From: CBDBCU01 sp965243185
Lineage (GTDB): Bacteria > Chloroflexota > Dehalococcoidia > Lucifugimonadales > UBA3495
Length of the DNA: 64,000 nucleotides
Reading direction: 5' to 3'
Assembly: GCA_965243185.1 (NCBI GenBank)
Contig: OZ251531.1
Location: forward strand, 3,038,001 to 3,102,000
Position numbers and translations under genes: made by a program. Under the pieces are notes generated by a model that did not search any database, was not told where the DNA came from, and saw nothing but the letters and a program-made list of their open reading frames with translations. Positions 36,104-45,310 of this stretch are shown in pieces (positions within the stretch are counted from its first letter, which is position 1; each line of letters starts with the position of its first letter).

Positions 36104-36946
36104 TCAGACCAAGCTCCACTGTCGTCCGTTGCGTTGAATCAGGCCGCGCCGGCGCAAATTCAATTGGGCGTTTCTGACCATGTGCTTCCAGCGGCGGCCA
36201 AAGCTAACCCCGTTGATTACCCGGTCGATGGAATCATCACACAAGTCGGGGTGTATATCCGCGACCAAAGAATTGATTTCCCGGGTGGTCCGGGCGTTAT
36301 CCCGCAGCAGGTAAAGGATGGTGCGGGAAAAAATCGAGTTAGTGGTTTCGCCCGGCTGCGCCCTTATCGAGCGCAGGGTTTCCCGGATGGCTTCCTGCTG
36401 CCGCGCAAACTCTCTCCGGGCTTCGCCTCGGGCGGACTGGATAGCGTCATCATATCCGGCCCGCAAGTTTTCGGCTATTTCGGCGACTTGCTCCAGTTCC
36501 GTCAAGGTTACTTCCGAGCCTAAGTTGCCGTACCCCTGCAAATCCCGGGCAATTTTCCGCACCGTATCCCGATCGGTAATCCGAATGCCGTACTCGAAAT
36601 TGCGGGTCAGAGAGGAACTGGTAAGGTTCCCGGAAGTGATAATTGCCAGATGGTCGTCAGCCACATAGGCTTTGGCGTGGAGGCCCGGCAAATGCCGGAC
36701 CGTAGTCGAGGGATGACGGCGGCGAAAAGACGCGATGGCGTCCGGGTCGATAGAACCGTGCAGTATACTGTCCACGGCCAAGTTGGTCAGAATGTTCACT
36801 TGGGGAGGGTTGTCGAGGCGCAGCAACGCCGACATCCGTTCCAACGGCTCGCGGGCAATGTAGGGGGCGACTAACAGGGCTTGCTCCCGGATGGAACGGG
36901 CAAAGGCGTCAAACTCCCCAGCCCAAGGCGATGCTATGGTGGTCAT
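36104..36946 (-). CDS. Phospholipase D-like domain protein
   Basis: A 280-residue protein with one HKD-like motif: LHAKAYVADDHLAIITSGNLTSSS at about residues 88-111 (H-x-K, then the N/S/G turn typical of PLD-like nucleases). The rest is helical, with a coiled section ~150-200 and a C-terminal winged-helix-like end (HMVRNAQLNLRRRGLIQRNG). A single HKD implies a dimer. A DNA-targeting nuclease of the kind seen in accessory loci is possible. Confidence 0.65.
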   Translation of the reverse strand: MTTIASPWAGEFDAFARSIREQALLVAPYIAREPLERMSALLRLDNPPQVNILTNLAVDSILHGSIDPDAIASFRRRHPSTTVRHLPGLHAKAYVADDHLAIITSGNLTSSSLTRNFEYGIRITDRDTVRKIARDLQGYGNLGSEVTLTELEQVAEIAENLRAGYDDAIQSARGEARREFARQQEAIRETLRSIRAQPGETTNSIFSRTILYLLRDNARTTREINSLVADIHPDLCDDSIDRVINGVSFGRRWKHMVRNAQLNLRRRGLIQRNGRQWSLV

Positions 36947-37084
36947 ATTCTGGCCCCGTCTCCCGGTTTTGCTGCTACCCCGCGCATTTTAGCATATCCG
37001 CTGTTGGGATCGTTTAGCGGTTCCTGGTCGGGGTATAGACTCTGCGGGAATTGGGACTATGCCTCAAGTCGGTTCCGTTTGCTT

Positions 37085-37255
37085 TTAGCATTTTTTAACC
37101 AAGGGCTTTTTCCCCTGCCCGCATAGCCCCAGCAAATCGTTACCCCCTACCAATGCGGCTTGAAAGCTGTTAAGCAGAACCGGCAACTCCTGCACCTCGG
37201 CTGGCACATCCGTTACTTCGTTGAATAGACCCCGGATTTCGTAGTGTGTCACCAC
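37085..37255 (-). CDS. Small protein of unknown function
   Basis: A 56-codon frame from GTG 37255 to TAA 37085, with AGAGG eight bases upstream. It reads VVTHYEIRGLFNEVTDVPA, then a hydrophobic-charged middle, and ends KKPLVKKC. It lies 37 bp downstream of the next gene on the same strand. The composition looks protein-like, but no family is recognised. Confidence 0.4.
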   Translation of the reverse strand: MVTHYEIRGLFNEVTDVPAEVQELPVLLNSFQAALVGGNDLLGLCGQGKKPLVKKC

Positions 37256-37292
37256 TGCATTGCCCTCTGGAACCTCTGCCGGGGGGATGGGG

Positions 37293-37793
37293 TTAGCCCG
37301 GTATCCCGTACTCTCCCTCCTCGAAGGAATGGATGGAGCATATCGCGCAAGCCAGCCACTTCTCGGCGCGGCCCAAGTGATATAGCAACAGGTATTCCTC
37401 GGCGGGGTCGTTAAGTTTCAGGATACGGGCGGCTCCCGCATACACAATCGCCCAATACTCGGAAAGGATAGCGGAGTTGGGCGGGGTATCCTTTCCCAAG
37501 CGGTCTTTCAGACGGACAAGCACCGCATTCAAGTTACTGGGGCGGGTACTCCACCTGTCCACTGCCGCTTTGAGGTCAAAGTAAGCCCCGGCAAGGTAAA
37601 ACCCCAACGGCTGGTTATCCCACTGCGGGGGAATGGCTTGGCGGATGTGGCTGTTATCGCGGAAAGCGGTAGTCTGGCAAAGCACCGCCTCGGGGTCAGG
37701 AAACAACTGGGCGAAAGGTTTTTTCAGCGACACAGTTAACTCTGACTCCTTGGCGGCCAAGGAGTTCGGGTCATTAGGGAACAAGGGGGTCAT
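37293..37793 (-). CDS. Hypothetical protein
   Basis: A 166-residue soluble protein without signal or membrane segment. The C-terminal half is helical (YWAIVYAGAARILKLNDPAEE, LYHLGRAEKWLACAIC) and might be a HEPN-like bundle, though I cannot see a diagnostic motif. It probably forms a two-gene unit with the small frame at 37085-37255. It lies just left of the 37.9-kb IS. Confidence 0.5.
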   Translation of the reverse strand: MTPLFPNDPNSLAAKESELTVSLKKPFAQLFPDPEAVLCQTTAFRDNSHIRQAIPPQWDNQPLGFYLAGAYFDLKAAVDRWSTRPSNLNAVLVRLKDRLGKDTPPNSAILSEYWAIVYAGAARILKLNDPAEEYLLLYHLGRAEKWLACAICSIHSFEEGEYGIPG

Positions 37794-37879
37794 ATAATCC
37801 TCCAGCGGTCTGAACTGTCTGAACTTATGAGGGGATTATAAGGTTATGGAAAGCAGGAATCAAGCGGCAGGACGGGCAA

Positions 37880-38955
37880 GATAGCGTTCCGATTTAGGTG
37901 GTTTAGTTGTAGAATGGGGAAAAGGCCGGCCTTGCTGGTTGACGGGAGGTGCGCTGTCATGGGATTGCTGGACGATTTGGAGACCCAACTGGAGCAGGAA
38001 ATTCCGCTCCAGTTGCAGGCGAAGCTGCAACAAGCCCTGGATCATTATCAGCCCCGATGTGCTCAGTGCGCTCTGGCGATGCACCGCCACCATCGCTATG
38101 ACCGCACCATTGTCACGTCCTATGGGCCCATCCGGATAGCGGTTCCGGTGTTTCGTTGTGGGCAATGTCGCCAACTGGCGGGCGGCGCGGCGCTGCTGGG
38201 GCCGGAAGTTCGTTACCAACGGTTCTCAAAAAAACTCGGGACCGGGCTTTGAGCCTGGCGGCCCAGGGTTTGAGTTACGCCCAAGCGGGGCAGTGGGTGG
38301 GTTGTGTCAAAAGCACCTTGTGTCGCTGGCTGCGGCGGTTGGCCTTGACCCGGCCCCGGTTGCCGGGGGCAGTGTGGGAACTGGATGGTTTATGGACGCG
38401 CACCCGGCAGGGCGCTCAGGAATTGAAGGTAATCCGGGACGAAACCGGGGCGGTCTTGGCGACTTTCGGGCCTTGGGCGGCGGTCTTGGCGCGGGCCGAG
38501 CAGTCCGGGGCGGCGCCACCCCGACATCTGGTCAGCGACGGCGACCGGGCCATTGCGGCCGGCATCCAGTGGGTGTATGGACGGGCGGCGCCGCATCAGC
38601 TGTGTATCTTTCACCTGCTGCGGGAATATGGACGGAATATCGGGAAGGCCGGCTTGGCCGCCGCCCGGCAACTGCTGTTGACTGACAGCGCGGCGGCGGC
38701 CCAGAGCTACGCCGGTCAAATAATGGAGTTGACCGAGGGCGCCGCCGCTTACTGGCTGGACAAGGCATTGACCGCCGGCCGGCAGTATTGGACTACGGGA
38801 GAGGTTGCCTACCGGACTACTTCCCGCCTGGAACGCTACAATCGGGAGTTGCGCCGGCGGGAGCGATTGGGGACGGTCTGGTCAGAGCATAACCTGCTGG
38901 CTTTGCTGCAAACCCGGGGCTTGCTCAACCAAACCACCTAAAATGCAACGCTATC
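37880..38955. mobile_element. Insertion sequence, probably ISLre2-type (1,076 bp)
   Basis: 30-bp terminal inverted repeats (37880-37909, 38926-38955; 26 of 30 match; tip GATAGCGTT, then TAGGTGGTTT) are flanked by an exact 9-bp duplication GACGGGCAA (37871-37879, 38956-38964). A 9-bp duplication and the CxxC/DDE transposase fit the ISLre2 group, but the family name is less certain than the boundaries. Confidence 0.85.
37959..38941 (+). CDS. IS transposase made by -1 frameshift
   Basis: The first frame (ATG 37959, GGGAGG upstream) encodes the N-terminal helix region and zinc-like CAQCALAMHRHHRYDRTI and FRCGQCRQ, and would stop at 38252. At 38228-38234 is A-AAA-AAA in phase (TCA AAA AAA C), a classic -1 slip site. 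The -1 frame continues directly to 38941 with WELDGLWTRTRQG (first Asp), HLVSDGDRAIAAGI (second Asp) and RLERYNRELRRRERLG (Glu). The two frames join cleanly at the slip site, so programmed frameshifting is more likely than decay. Confidence 0.8.
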
Positions 38956-39002
38956 GACGGGCAATCGGGGAATGCGCTAAAATACCCCTAGTTAAAAAAA
39001 TT

Positions 39003-39854
39003 CTAACAGCAAACGGAACCCTCAAGCCCTATGGCCGCCAATGCCACGGCGTTTTGCCCGGCGTGGGCCAGGATGGGCGGCCACAGGGAGCCGGTCAAGC
39101 GGTACAAGCCTGCTAACAGCAGGCCGGTGAAAAATATGGGGAGCAGTACGCCGGGGTACAAGTGAAAGAGGGAGAAAATCAGCGCGCTGAACACGGCCGC
39201 CCGTTTTATACCGCAACGAGGGATCAAGCCGACGAATACAAAGCCGCGAAAGAATAGCTCCTCAGTGAACGCCGTCCACCCGGCCAGGGCTTCGTAGGTC
39301 AGCAAGGCGGCCGGGCCGGGGAAAAGGATTTCCCCCGCGATGTCCGGCGGCAACAGCAGTTCAATATCCAGCGACGTTACCGCAGTCAAAAAAGCTACCG
39401 CCCAGCCGTACAGGGCGGTCAAACCCAAGCTGAGACCGGTTGCCAACACCGCCAGGAACCCGGCGTAAAGCCAGGAAGTGCGGGGTCGGGTCAAGCCCAA
39501 TTCGGCGGCCAAGGCAATCAGGGATACCCGGCCGCGGTCGTTGCCCAGAAGCCAGACCGCCGCCAGTATGACAGCCCCGATAGCATGGCTGCCAACCCAA
39601 GCGGCGGAAGCCAGCCCGTAGTCCAGCGGCTCCAGCAGCAGGGACAAGGCGCTGATGAACAGAAATGCCATGCCCACAATCAGGATGGACATTGCCACTT
39701 GCCCGCCGCGCCAGTGGACTGTAGGCAGTCCCGAGTCGGCGGCCGGCGGTGCCGGGTTAAGGGCGGCGGTTGCGGTCAAGGGGCGGCCGCAGGTTACGCA
39801 GAACCGGTCGGCGGGGTTGGCAAGGGCGTGGCAGTGGGGACAGGACAAGGGCAT
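39003..39854 (-). CDS. CPBP-family intramembrane metalloprotease with zinc ribbon
   Basis: A 283-residue protein. An N-terminal zinc ribbon (CPHCHALANPADRFCVTCG, residues 5-23) precedes about seven membrane helices. CAAX/CPBP protease motifs are FTEELFFRGFVF (EExxxR), FSLFHLYPG (FxxxH) and LAHAGQN (HxxxN/B). The role may be prenyl-protein-like cleavage or bacteriocin immunity; not resolved. Confidence 0.88.
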   Translation of the reverse strand: MPLSCPHCHALANPADRFCVTCGRPLTATAALNPAPPAADSGLPTVHWRGGQVAMSILIVGMAFLFISALSLLLEPLDYGLASAAWVGSHAIGAVILAAVWLLGNDRGRVSLIALAAELGLTRPRTSWLYAGFLAVLATGLSLGLTALYGWAVAFLTAVTSLDIELLLPPDIAGEILFPGPAALLTYEALAGWTAFTEELFFRGFVFVGLIPRCGIKRAAVFSALIFSLFHLYPGVLLPIFFTGLLLAGLYRLTGSLWPPILAHAGQNAVALAAIGLEGSVCC

Positions 39855-39998
39855 AGCTCCGAAGGCGGCGGTGTGGTCAGTGCCGGCCGCCGGGGGATTA
39901 TATCAGCAGCGGATGCTGCCGTTTCCCATCGGGATTTGCCAGACTAGCCCATTAGGTTGATAATAGCCGGCGAAACCTGCCTTTGAGAGGTGGCTGCT

Positions 39999-40202
39999 AT
40001 GCCCGAGGAAAATCTTTTGACCCGCGAAGCCTTTGACTATCTGGCCCAAGCCGCCGGGCTGGACTTGAGCGATCCGCACCTGGAGGAGCTTTATCCCTAT
40101 GCGCGGAACGCTTTGGCCGGGATGGCGCGGCTGGCGCAAATTGATGTGGCCGGGATGGAGCCGGATGCGGCTTTTCGCCCGGCGCAACCCTTTCAGGAGT
40201 AG
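39999..40202 (+). CDS. GatC/AtzG-like small amidase subunit
   Basis: A 67-residue helical protein (TREAFDYLAQAAGLDLSDPHL, MARLAQIDVAGMEPDAAFRP) resembling GatC and the GatC-like AtzG. It starts at ATG 39999 with GAGAGG upstream. The amidase gene follows directly. GatC normally wraps around GatA to help folding. Confidence 0.65.
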   Translation: MPEENLLTREAFDYLAQAAGLDLSDPHLEELYPYARNALAGMARLAQIDVAGMEPDAAFRPAQPFQE

Positions 40203-40211
40203 GTGAACGCG

Positions 40212-41624
40212 ATGGACGCCCTGGAACTATGTTACTTGAGCGCCGGGGAGCTTTCCCGGCTGCTCGGCGGCAAGGAAGTTTCCCCGGTGGAAGTCATTGA
40301 CGCCCACTTGGCCCGCATTGACGCTACCGAACCGACGCTCAACTCCTTTATTACCCTGCTGCCGGAACACGCCCGGGCGGCGGCCCAGCGGGCGGAGTCG
40401 CAGATTCAGCGCGGCAATTATCGGGGGCCGTTGCACGGGATACCGGTAGGGTTGAAAGACCTGTTCAACACCGCCGGGGTTCGCACCACTTCCGGGTCAC
40501 GGCTTTTTGACACCTATATTCCGCCGCAGGATTGCACCGTGGCCGCCCGGTTTCAGCAAGCCGGGGCGATCCTGCTGGGCAAGCTGAATATGCACCAGTT
40601 TGCCTACGGCCCCACCGGGGAGAACTTTGACTACGGACATATGCACAATCCCTGGAACCCGGAAATGATTACCGGCGGTTCCAGCGGCGGCTCCGGTTCA
40701 GCTGCGGCGGCCGGGCAATGCACTATTACGATGGGCAGCGACACCGGCGGGTCGGTGCGGATACCGGCGGCTTTGTGCGGCATTGTCGGCCTTAAACCTA
40801 CCTATGGGCTGGTCAGCCGGGCCGGTTTGACGCCTTTGTCCTGGTGTCTGGATCATCCGGGGCCAATGGTGCGGACGGTGGCGGATGCCGCTTTGACGAT
40901 GCAGGTTATCGCCGGCTATGACGCCCAAGACCCGGCGTCGGCGGAAGTGCCTATCCCGGATTACACCGCCGCTTTGACCGGTTCGGTTCAAGGCATCCGC
41001 ATCGGCGTACCCCGGGAATACTTTGACGCCCCTTTGGATACCGAAGTAGCCCAAGCAGTGCGGGCGGCCATTGCCTTACTGGAGCAGATGGGGGCGGCGG
41101 TTACGGAAGTTTCCCTGCCAATGTTTCCGGATTCCCAAGCCATTTCCGGGACTATTTTGATGGCTGAGGCGGCTGCGTATCACCGGGAATTGCTGGCTAA
41201 AGACGGGGATAAACTCGACCCGGCGGTGCGGCTGCGTCTGGAAGCCGGCTTATTCGTCAGCGCCGCCGATTACCTGAAAGCGCAGCAGGGGCGGGCCAAG
41301 TTCAATCGGGAAATGGCCGCCGTGTTCCGGGAGGTTGACTTGCTGGCCGGGCCGGCGGAACCGATAACCGCGCCGCCGATATTGGCAACGGAAGTGGATA
41401 TTGACGGGCAACGGGTTGGCACCACGGCGGCCTTGACCCAATACACCCGCCCCTACAACATCAGCGGCGCGCCGGCTATATCCCTGCCTTGCGGTTTCTC
41501 CCAAAGCGGAATGCCCATCGGCTTGCAACTGGCCGGGAAACCCTTTGCCGAGACGACGGTGTTGCAGGCGGCCTATGCCTACGAACAGGCTACCGAGTGG
41601 CATAACCGCCGCCCGCCGATTTAG
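40212..41624 (+). CDS. Amidase-signature hydrolase (GatA/AtzE-like)
   Basis: A 470-residue amidase with the Ser-cisSer-Lys triad: Lys in IPVGLKDLFNTAG, the Gly/Ser-rich TGGSSGGSGSAAAAG, and the nucleophile in GSDTGGSVRIPAALCG. It starts at ATG 40212 behind AGGTGA; a GTG 9 bases earlier is possible. No gatB is nearby, so a transamidosome role is less likely than a small-molecule amidase that uses the preceding GatC-like subunit, as AtzE-AtzG does. Confidence 0.88.
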   Translation: MDALELCYLSAGELSRLLGGKEVSPVEVIDAHLARIDATEPTLNSFITLLPEHARAAAQRAESQIQRGNYRGPLHGIPVGLKDLFNTAGVRTTSGSRLFDTYIPPQDCTVAARFQQAGAILLGKLNMHQFAYGPTGENFDYGHMHNPWNPEMITGGSSGGSGSAAAAGQCTITMGSDTGGSVRIPAALCGIVGLKPTYGLVSRAGLTPLSWCLDHPGPMVRTVADAALTMQVIAGYDAQDPASAEVPIPDYTAALTGSVQGIRIGVPREYFDAPLDTEVAQAVRAAIALLEQMGAAVTEVSLPMFPDSQAISGTILMAEAAAYHRELLAKDGDKLDPAVRLRLEAGLFVSAADYLKAQQGRAKFNREMAAVFREVDLLAGPAEPITAPPILATEVDIDGQRVGTTAALTQYTRPYNISGAPAISLPCGFSQSGMPIGLQLAGKPFAETTVLQAAYAYEQATEWHNRRPPI

Positions 41625-41641
41625 TGTAAAATTGCAAGGGA

Positions 41642-42463
41642 GTGAAACAATCATCCCGACTGCCGCTATCTGACCCGGAGCAAGCAGCCTTGGCCGCCAT
41701 AACCGCCGTAACCTTTGACCTGTGGCAAACTCTGCTGCTGGATAACCCGGAAGTGGGGCGCGTCCGCACCCAAGCCCGGTTGAACGGCGCGCAGGAAGCG
41801 TTGCAGAAAGCCGGGGAAGGGCATAGTCGGGAGGTTATCGAGACGGCTTACCAGAACTGCGCCCGCCGCTGTCAGGAAATCCGAGAGGGCTTAATCGACA
41901 TCAGCTTTCCGGAGCAGGTGGCGTTGTTTGTCAACGGCATCCGTCCCGGCTTGGCGGAGCAGTTGCCGGCGGCGGTTTTTCAGGAAATTGCCGCCGCTTA
42001 CAGCGATGCCTTTTTCGAGCATCCGCCGCGGCCGCACCCGGAAGGGGTGGCGGTATTGCGGCAGGTCAAGGCTATGGGCTTGCGCTTGGGGCTGATTTCC
42101 AATACCGGAATGACGCCGGGAGTGGCTTTTCGCCGCTTTATGGCGCAACACGGGTTGTTGGATTATTTCGACACGCTGACCTTTTCCGATGAGGTGAAAG
42201 TCGCCAAACCGGCCCCGGAGATTTTTCTGATGACCCTGCGCGCTTTGGATACAGTCCCGGCCCAAGCCATTCATATTGGCGACCATCCGATTACCGATGT
42301 GCTGGGGGCGCGGCGGTGCGGTCTTAAAACCGTGTGGATTGAGGGCTTTTACGAAAGCAGCGACTCCGCTGACCCCGATAGCCGGTCGGATATTGCGGTT
42401 CCGGATTTGGGACGAACGGCGGCGGCCGTGGCGCAACTGGCCGGCGGCCGTTCCTTTGCTTGA
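41642..42463 (+). CDS. HAD-superfamily hydrolase
   Basis: A 273-residue protein from GTG 41642. HAD motif I is VTFDLWQTLL (nucleophile Asp present, second Asp replaced by Trp), motif II LGLISNTGM, motif III KPAPEIFL, motif IV IGDHPITDVLGAR. Without the second Asp it may not be a standard phosphatase. It precedes otsA by 42 bp. Confidence 0.85.
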   Translation: MKQSSRLPLSDPEQAALAAITAVTFDLWQTLLLDNPEVGRVRTQARLNGAQEALQKAGEGHSREVIETAYQNCARRCQEIREGLIDISFPEQVALFVNGIRPGLAEQLPAAVFQEIAAAYSDAFFEHPPRPHPEGVAVLRQVKAMGLRLGLISNTGMTPGVAFRRFMAQHGLLDYFDTLTFSDEVKVAKPAPEIFLMTLRALDTVPAQAIHIGDHPITDVLGARRCGLKTVWIEGFYESSDSADPDSRSDIAVPDLGRTAAAVAQLAGGRSFA

Positions 42464-42505
42464 CAAGGGCAATGCCTTACCCTAATCTGGAAAAGGAAGG
42501 TTCCG

Positions 42506-44002
42506 GTGGAGCCGGCGATGGCTGAGTTGAAGCAGCTGGGCGATAACTTGCTGAGCCGCCGCTCGCTCATCCTGTGCAGCAACCGGGGCCCGGTGGAACA
42601 CTATTTGACGCCCGAGGGCCGGCCGGAGGCCCGGCGCGGCAGCGGCGGCATCGTAACTGCCCTTAACGGCTTGGCGCAGACTGTTCCCTTTACCTGGATT
42701 GGCAGCGCCATGGGTGAAGCCGACCGACGGATGGCTGGCGGTGATGCCCCCTATTTATCCCCCTTGCCCGGTCAGTGGATAAACCTGCGCTATGTGGTTA
42801 CGCCGCGGCGGGTTTATCACAAGCATTACAACATCCTTTGCAACCCGCTGCTCTGGTTTTTGCAGCACTATTTGTGGAACCCGCCCTATAACCCCAGCGT
42901 GGACGCCGCCGTTCACGATGCCTGGCAGAACGGGTATATACCGGTCAATCAAGCCTTTGCCCGGCAAGTGGCGGAGCAAGCCGGGCAAAATGACCGGCCT
43001 CCGGTGGTCATCGGGCAGGACTATCATCTCTACCTGCTGCCGCAGTATGTGCGGCAGGAAATCCCGGACGCGATTATCCAACATTATGTCCATATTCCCT
43101 GGCCGGAGCCGCGCTACTGGCAGTTGCTACCGTCTTACATCAGCCGGCAAATCTGCGAATCCCTGTGCTGCGCCGACTTGTTGGGCTTTCAGACGCCGCA
43201 AGACCGGCGGAGTTTTCTGGATACGGTGGAGGAGTTGCTGCCGGCGGCGGCCGTGGACCGGGGGAAAAATGCAGTGCATTGCGGCGGCCGCACTACCCGG
43301 GTTCGGGTTTATCCGGTGTCCATAAATATCGGGGAAGTGCGCCGCATTGCCGCCTCGCCCCGAGCTGTGGAATATGCGGAGCAGCTGCGGGCGGCTTATC
43401 CCGGTTACATGATTGTCCGCATTGACCGGGCTGAACCCAACAAAAATGTAGTGCGGGGCTTTCGCGCTTACGAACTGCTGTTGTCCCGGCACCCGGAATT
43501 GCGTGGTCAGGTGAACTTTCTGGCATTTTTAGCGCCATCCCGGACGCACATCCGGCAGTACCAGCGTTATCTGGAGGAAATCAAGCAGACCGTGGCGCAG
43601 ATAAACCGGGACTACGGCACGGCGGAATGGCAGCCCATCGCCACTTTTATGGAAAACAACTACACCCAAGCCATTGCCGGGCTGAAATTGTATGATGTCT
43701 TGCTGGTCAACACCATTATGGAAGGGATGAATGTAGTGGCCAAGGAAGGGCCGACGGTCAATGCGCGGGACGGGGTATTGATTCTTTCCGAAAGCAGCGG
43801 CGCTTACCCGCAATTGCGCGCCGGGGCTTTGCCGGTAGCCCCGGCTGACCTGGAGGGGACGATGCAAGCCCTGTACCAAGCCCTGCTGATGTCCCCGGAG
43901 GAACGGAAGCGGCGGGCCGCCACCCTGTCGGAAACGGTGCGCCGGGAGGACAACAATCACTGGATTTGCCGCCAATTAGAGGACATTATCGCCCTGCTTT
44001 AA
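42506..44002 (+). CDS. otsA: Trehalose-6-phosphate synthase (GT20)
   Basis: It makes trehalose-6-P from UDP-glucose and glucose-6-P. The 498-residue GT-B fold shows LILCSNRGPVEHY, RRGSGGIVTALNGL, IGQDYHLYLLPQYVR, RIDRAEPNKNVVRGFRAYELLL and EGMNVVAKEG (nucleotide-sugar site). It starts at GTG 42506 with AAGGAAGG upstream. No otsB-type phosphatase is clearly present. Confidence 0.9.
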   Translation: MEPAMAELKQLGDNLLSRRSLILCSNRGPVEHYLTPEGRPEARRGSGGIVTALNGLAQTVPFTWIGSAMGEADRRMAGGDAPYLSPLPGQWINLRYVVTPRRVYHKHYNILCNPLLWFLQHYLWNPPYNPSVDAAVHDAWQNGYIPVNQAFARQVAEQAGQNDRPPVVIGQDYHLYLLPQYVRQEIPDAIIQHYVHIPWPEPRYWQLLPSYISRQICESLCCADLLGFQTPQDRRSFLDTVEELLPAAAVDRGKNAVHCGGRTTRVRVYPVSINIGEVRRIAASPRAVEYAEQLRAAYPGYMIVRIDRAEPNKNVVRGFRAYELLLSRHPELRGQVNFLAFLAPSRTHIRQYQRYLEEIKQTVAQINRDYGTAEWQPIATFMENNYTQAIAGLKLYDVLLVNTIMEGMNVVAKEGPTVNARDGVLILSESSGAYPQLRAGALPVAPADLEGTMQALYQALLMSPEERKRRAATLSETVRREDNNHWICRQLEDIIALL

Positions 44003-44035
44003 CCTTGCCGGCCGCCGGGCCATTGGAGAATAGCG

Positions 44036-44620
44036 TTGCTTGAGGATCCCTTTTACGGGCAGCTGCCGGACGGGGAACGCCCGGATTTGCTGCTTTACAT
44101 CTTTCCCCACTTGCCGGAGTTTCTGGCGGTGGATTTGCGGGATGACTTGTTGCCTAAAGTTGTCCTGCTGCATACCGACGAGGTTTTTCAGGAGCGGTTT
44201 TTCAACTTCCTGGAAAGGGAGTTTGCCGGGGCCATCCGGGACAGCGGCAGCTTTCCCTTTGCCCATCTGATAAACCTGCCGCTGCGGTTGGAGGAAATCA
44301 TCCGCGGCGTGGCAATGTCCTCCATTATGGATCGGCTGGAAGTGCCGCCGCCGGAAAGGGATGACGATTGGCCCACGGTAGTGGTGTTCATCATCAGCGG
44401 CGGCGCCCTGGCGATGCACTCGGAGCGGCTGCTGCACAGCCTGCGGGAACTGCTGCGCGCCGAACCCGGCGACCCTTATCTGACCGAGTGGGAAGGCGTC
44501 TTGTCCCGCTTGGTAACTGAGGAAAACGCCGAACTGGAAAAGCTCAGCCAGCAGGAATTGACCGCGGCAATGCGGGACGATTCCCCGGACTACTTTACTC
44601 TGTGGGAGAATCGCAACTAA
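44036..44620 (+). CDS. Hypothetical protein
   Basis: A 194-residue protein from TTG 44036 (GGAGA upstream). It is acidic and mostly helical, with LPEFLAVDLRDDLLPKVVLL and WPTVVVFIISGGALAMHSERLL. No signal peptide or recognised domain. It lies between otsA and a phosphoesterase with a 3-bp gap, so it is likely in the same transcript. Confidence 0.55.
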   Translation: MLEDPFYGQLPDGERPDLLLYIFPHLPEFLAVDLRDDLLPKVVLLHTDEVFQERFFNFLEREFAGAIRDSGSFPFAHLINLPLRLEEIIRGVAMSSIMDRLEVPPPERDDDWPTVVVFIISGGALAMHSERLLHSLRELLRAEPGDPYLTEWEGVLSRLVTEENAELEKLSQQELTAAMRDDSPDYFTLWENRN

Positions 44621-44623
44621 CCG

Positions 44624-45196
44624 ATGCGGCAAGTAGGGCTGATTTCCGACACCCATTCGGCCGGCAGCGGCCGGGATTTGCCGGCGGCTGTGCTGGCGGC
44701 CTTGTCCGGGGTTGACTTGATTCTCCACTGCGGCGACTTGGAGTGCCTGGGAGTTCTGGATTATCTGGAAACTATCGCCCCGGTATTGGCGGTGCGCGGC
44801 TACGAGGATCCGCTGGAGCCGGGGGAGCGGTTGGCGACGACGACCCGGGTGGTAACGGTGGAGCAGGTGAATATCGGGATGGTTCACGATATACAGTGGC
44901 CGACGCCGCGCATTGCCACGACGCCGGAGGGCGGCGGGCTGATTTTCCCGCCGGGCCGGGCGGCCGATTTAATGGCCCGCAAGTTCAGCCAACCGGTGGA
45001 TGTAGTGGTCTTTGGGGATACCCACGAGGAACTGGTCTGCTGGTGGGATGGCATCCTGCTGATTAACCCGGGCAGCCCCACTTACCCCGGCCGGCGGCAT
45101 CCGCCGGGCAGTTTGGGAACTGTCGCCCGGTTGCAAATTGACGGGCGGGCGGTGGCCGTGGAAATGGTGGATTTGGCGAAAGTTAGGCAAGTTTAA
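44624..45196 (+). CDS. YfcE/MJ0936-type metallophosphoesterase
   Basis: A 190-residue calcineurin-like fold with the metal ligands in GLISDTHSA (D, H), LILHCGDLE (GD), AVRGYED (usually GNCD; here changed), MVHD (usually GHGH; here changed) and VFGDTHEE then INPGSPTYPG. The altered third and fourth motifs may alter metal use. Probable phosphodiesterase. Confidence 0.82.
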   Translation: MRQVGLISDTHSAGSGRDLPAAVLAALSGVDLILHCGDLECLGVLDYLETIAPVLAVRGYEDPLEPGERLATTTRVVTVEQVNIGMVHDIQWPTPRIATTPEGGGLIFPPGRAADLMARKFSQPVDVVVFGDTHEELVCWWDGILLINPGSPTYPGRRHPPGSLGTVARLQIDGRAVAVEMVDLAKVRQV

Positions 45197-45310
45197 CCGG
45201 CTATGCCGGATTTTTTGATTTCGCTTTCCGGTTTATCCGGTATGCAGTCAATCAAATCCAGTGTAGCCGGTTAGTTTTTACTGAATCCGTCCCGGATTTC
45301 GGGAAAGGGC

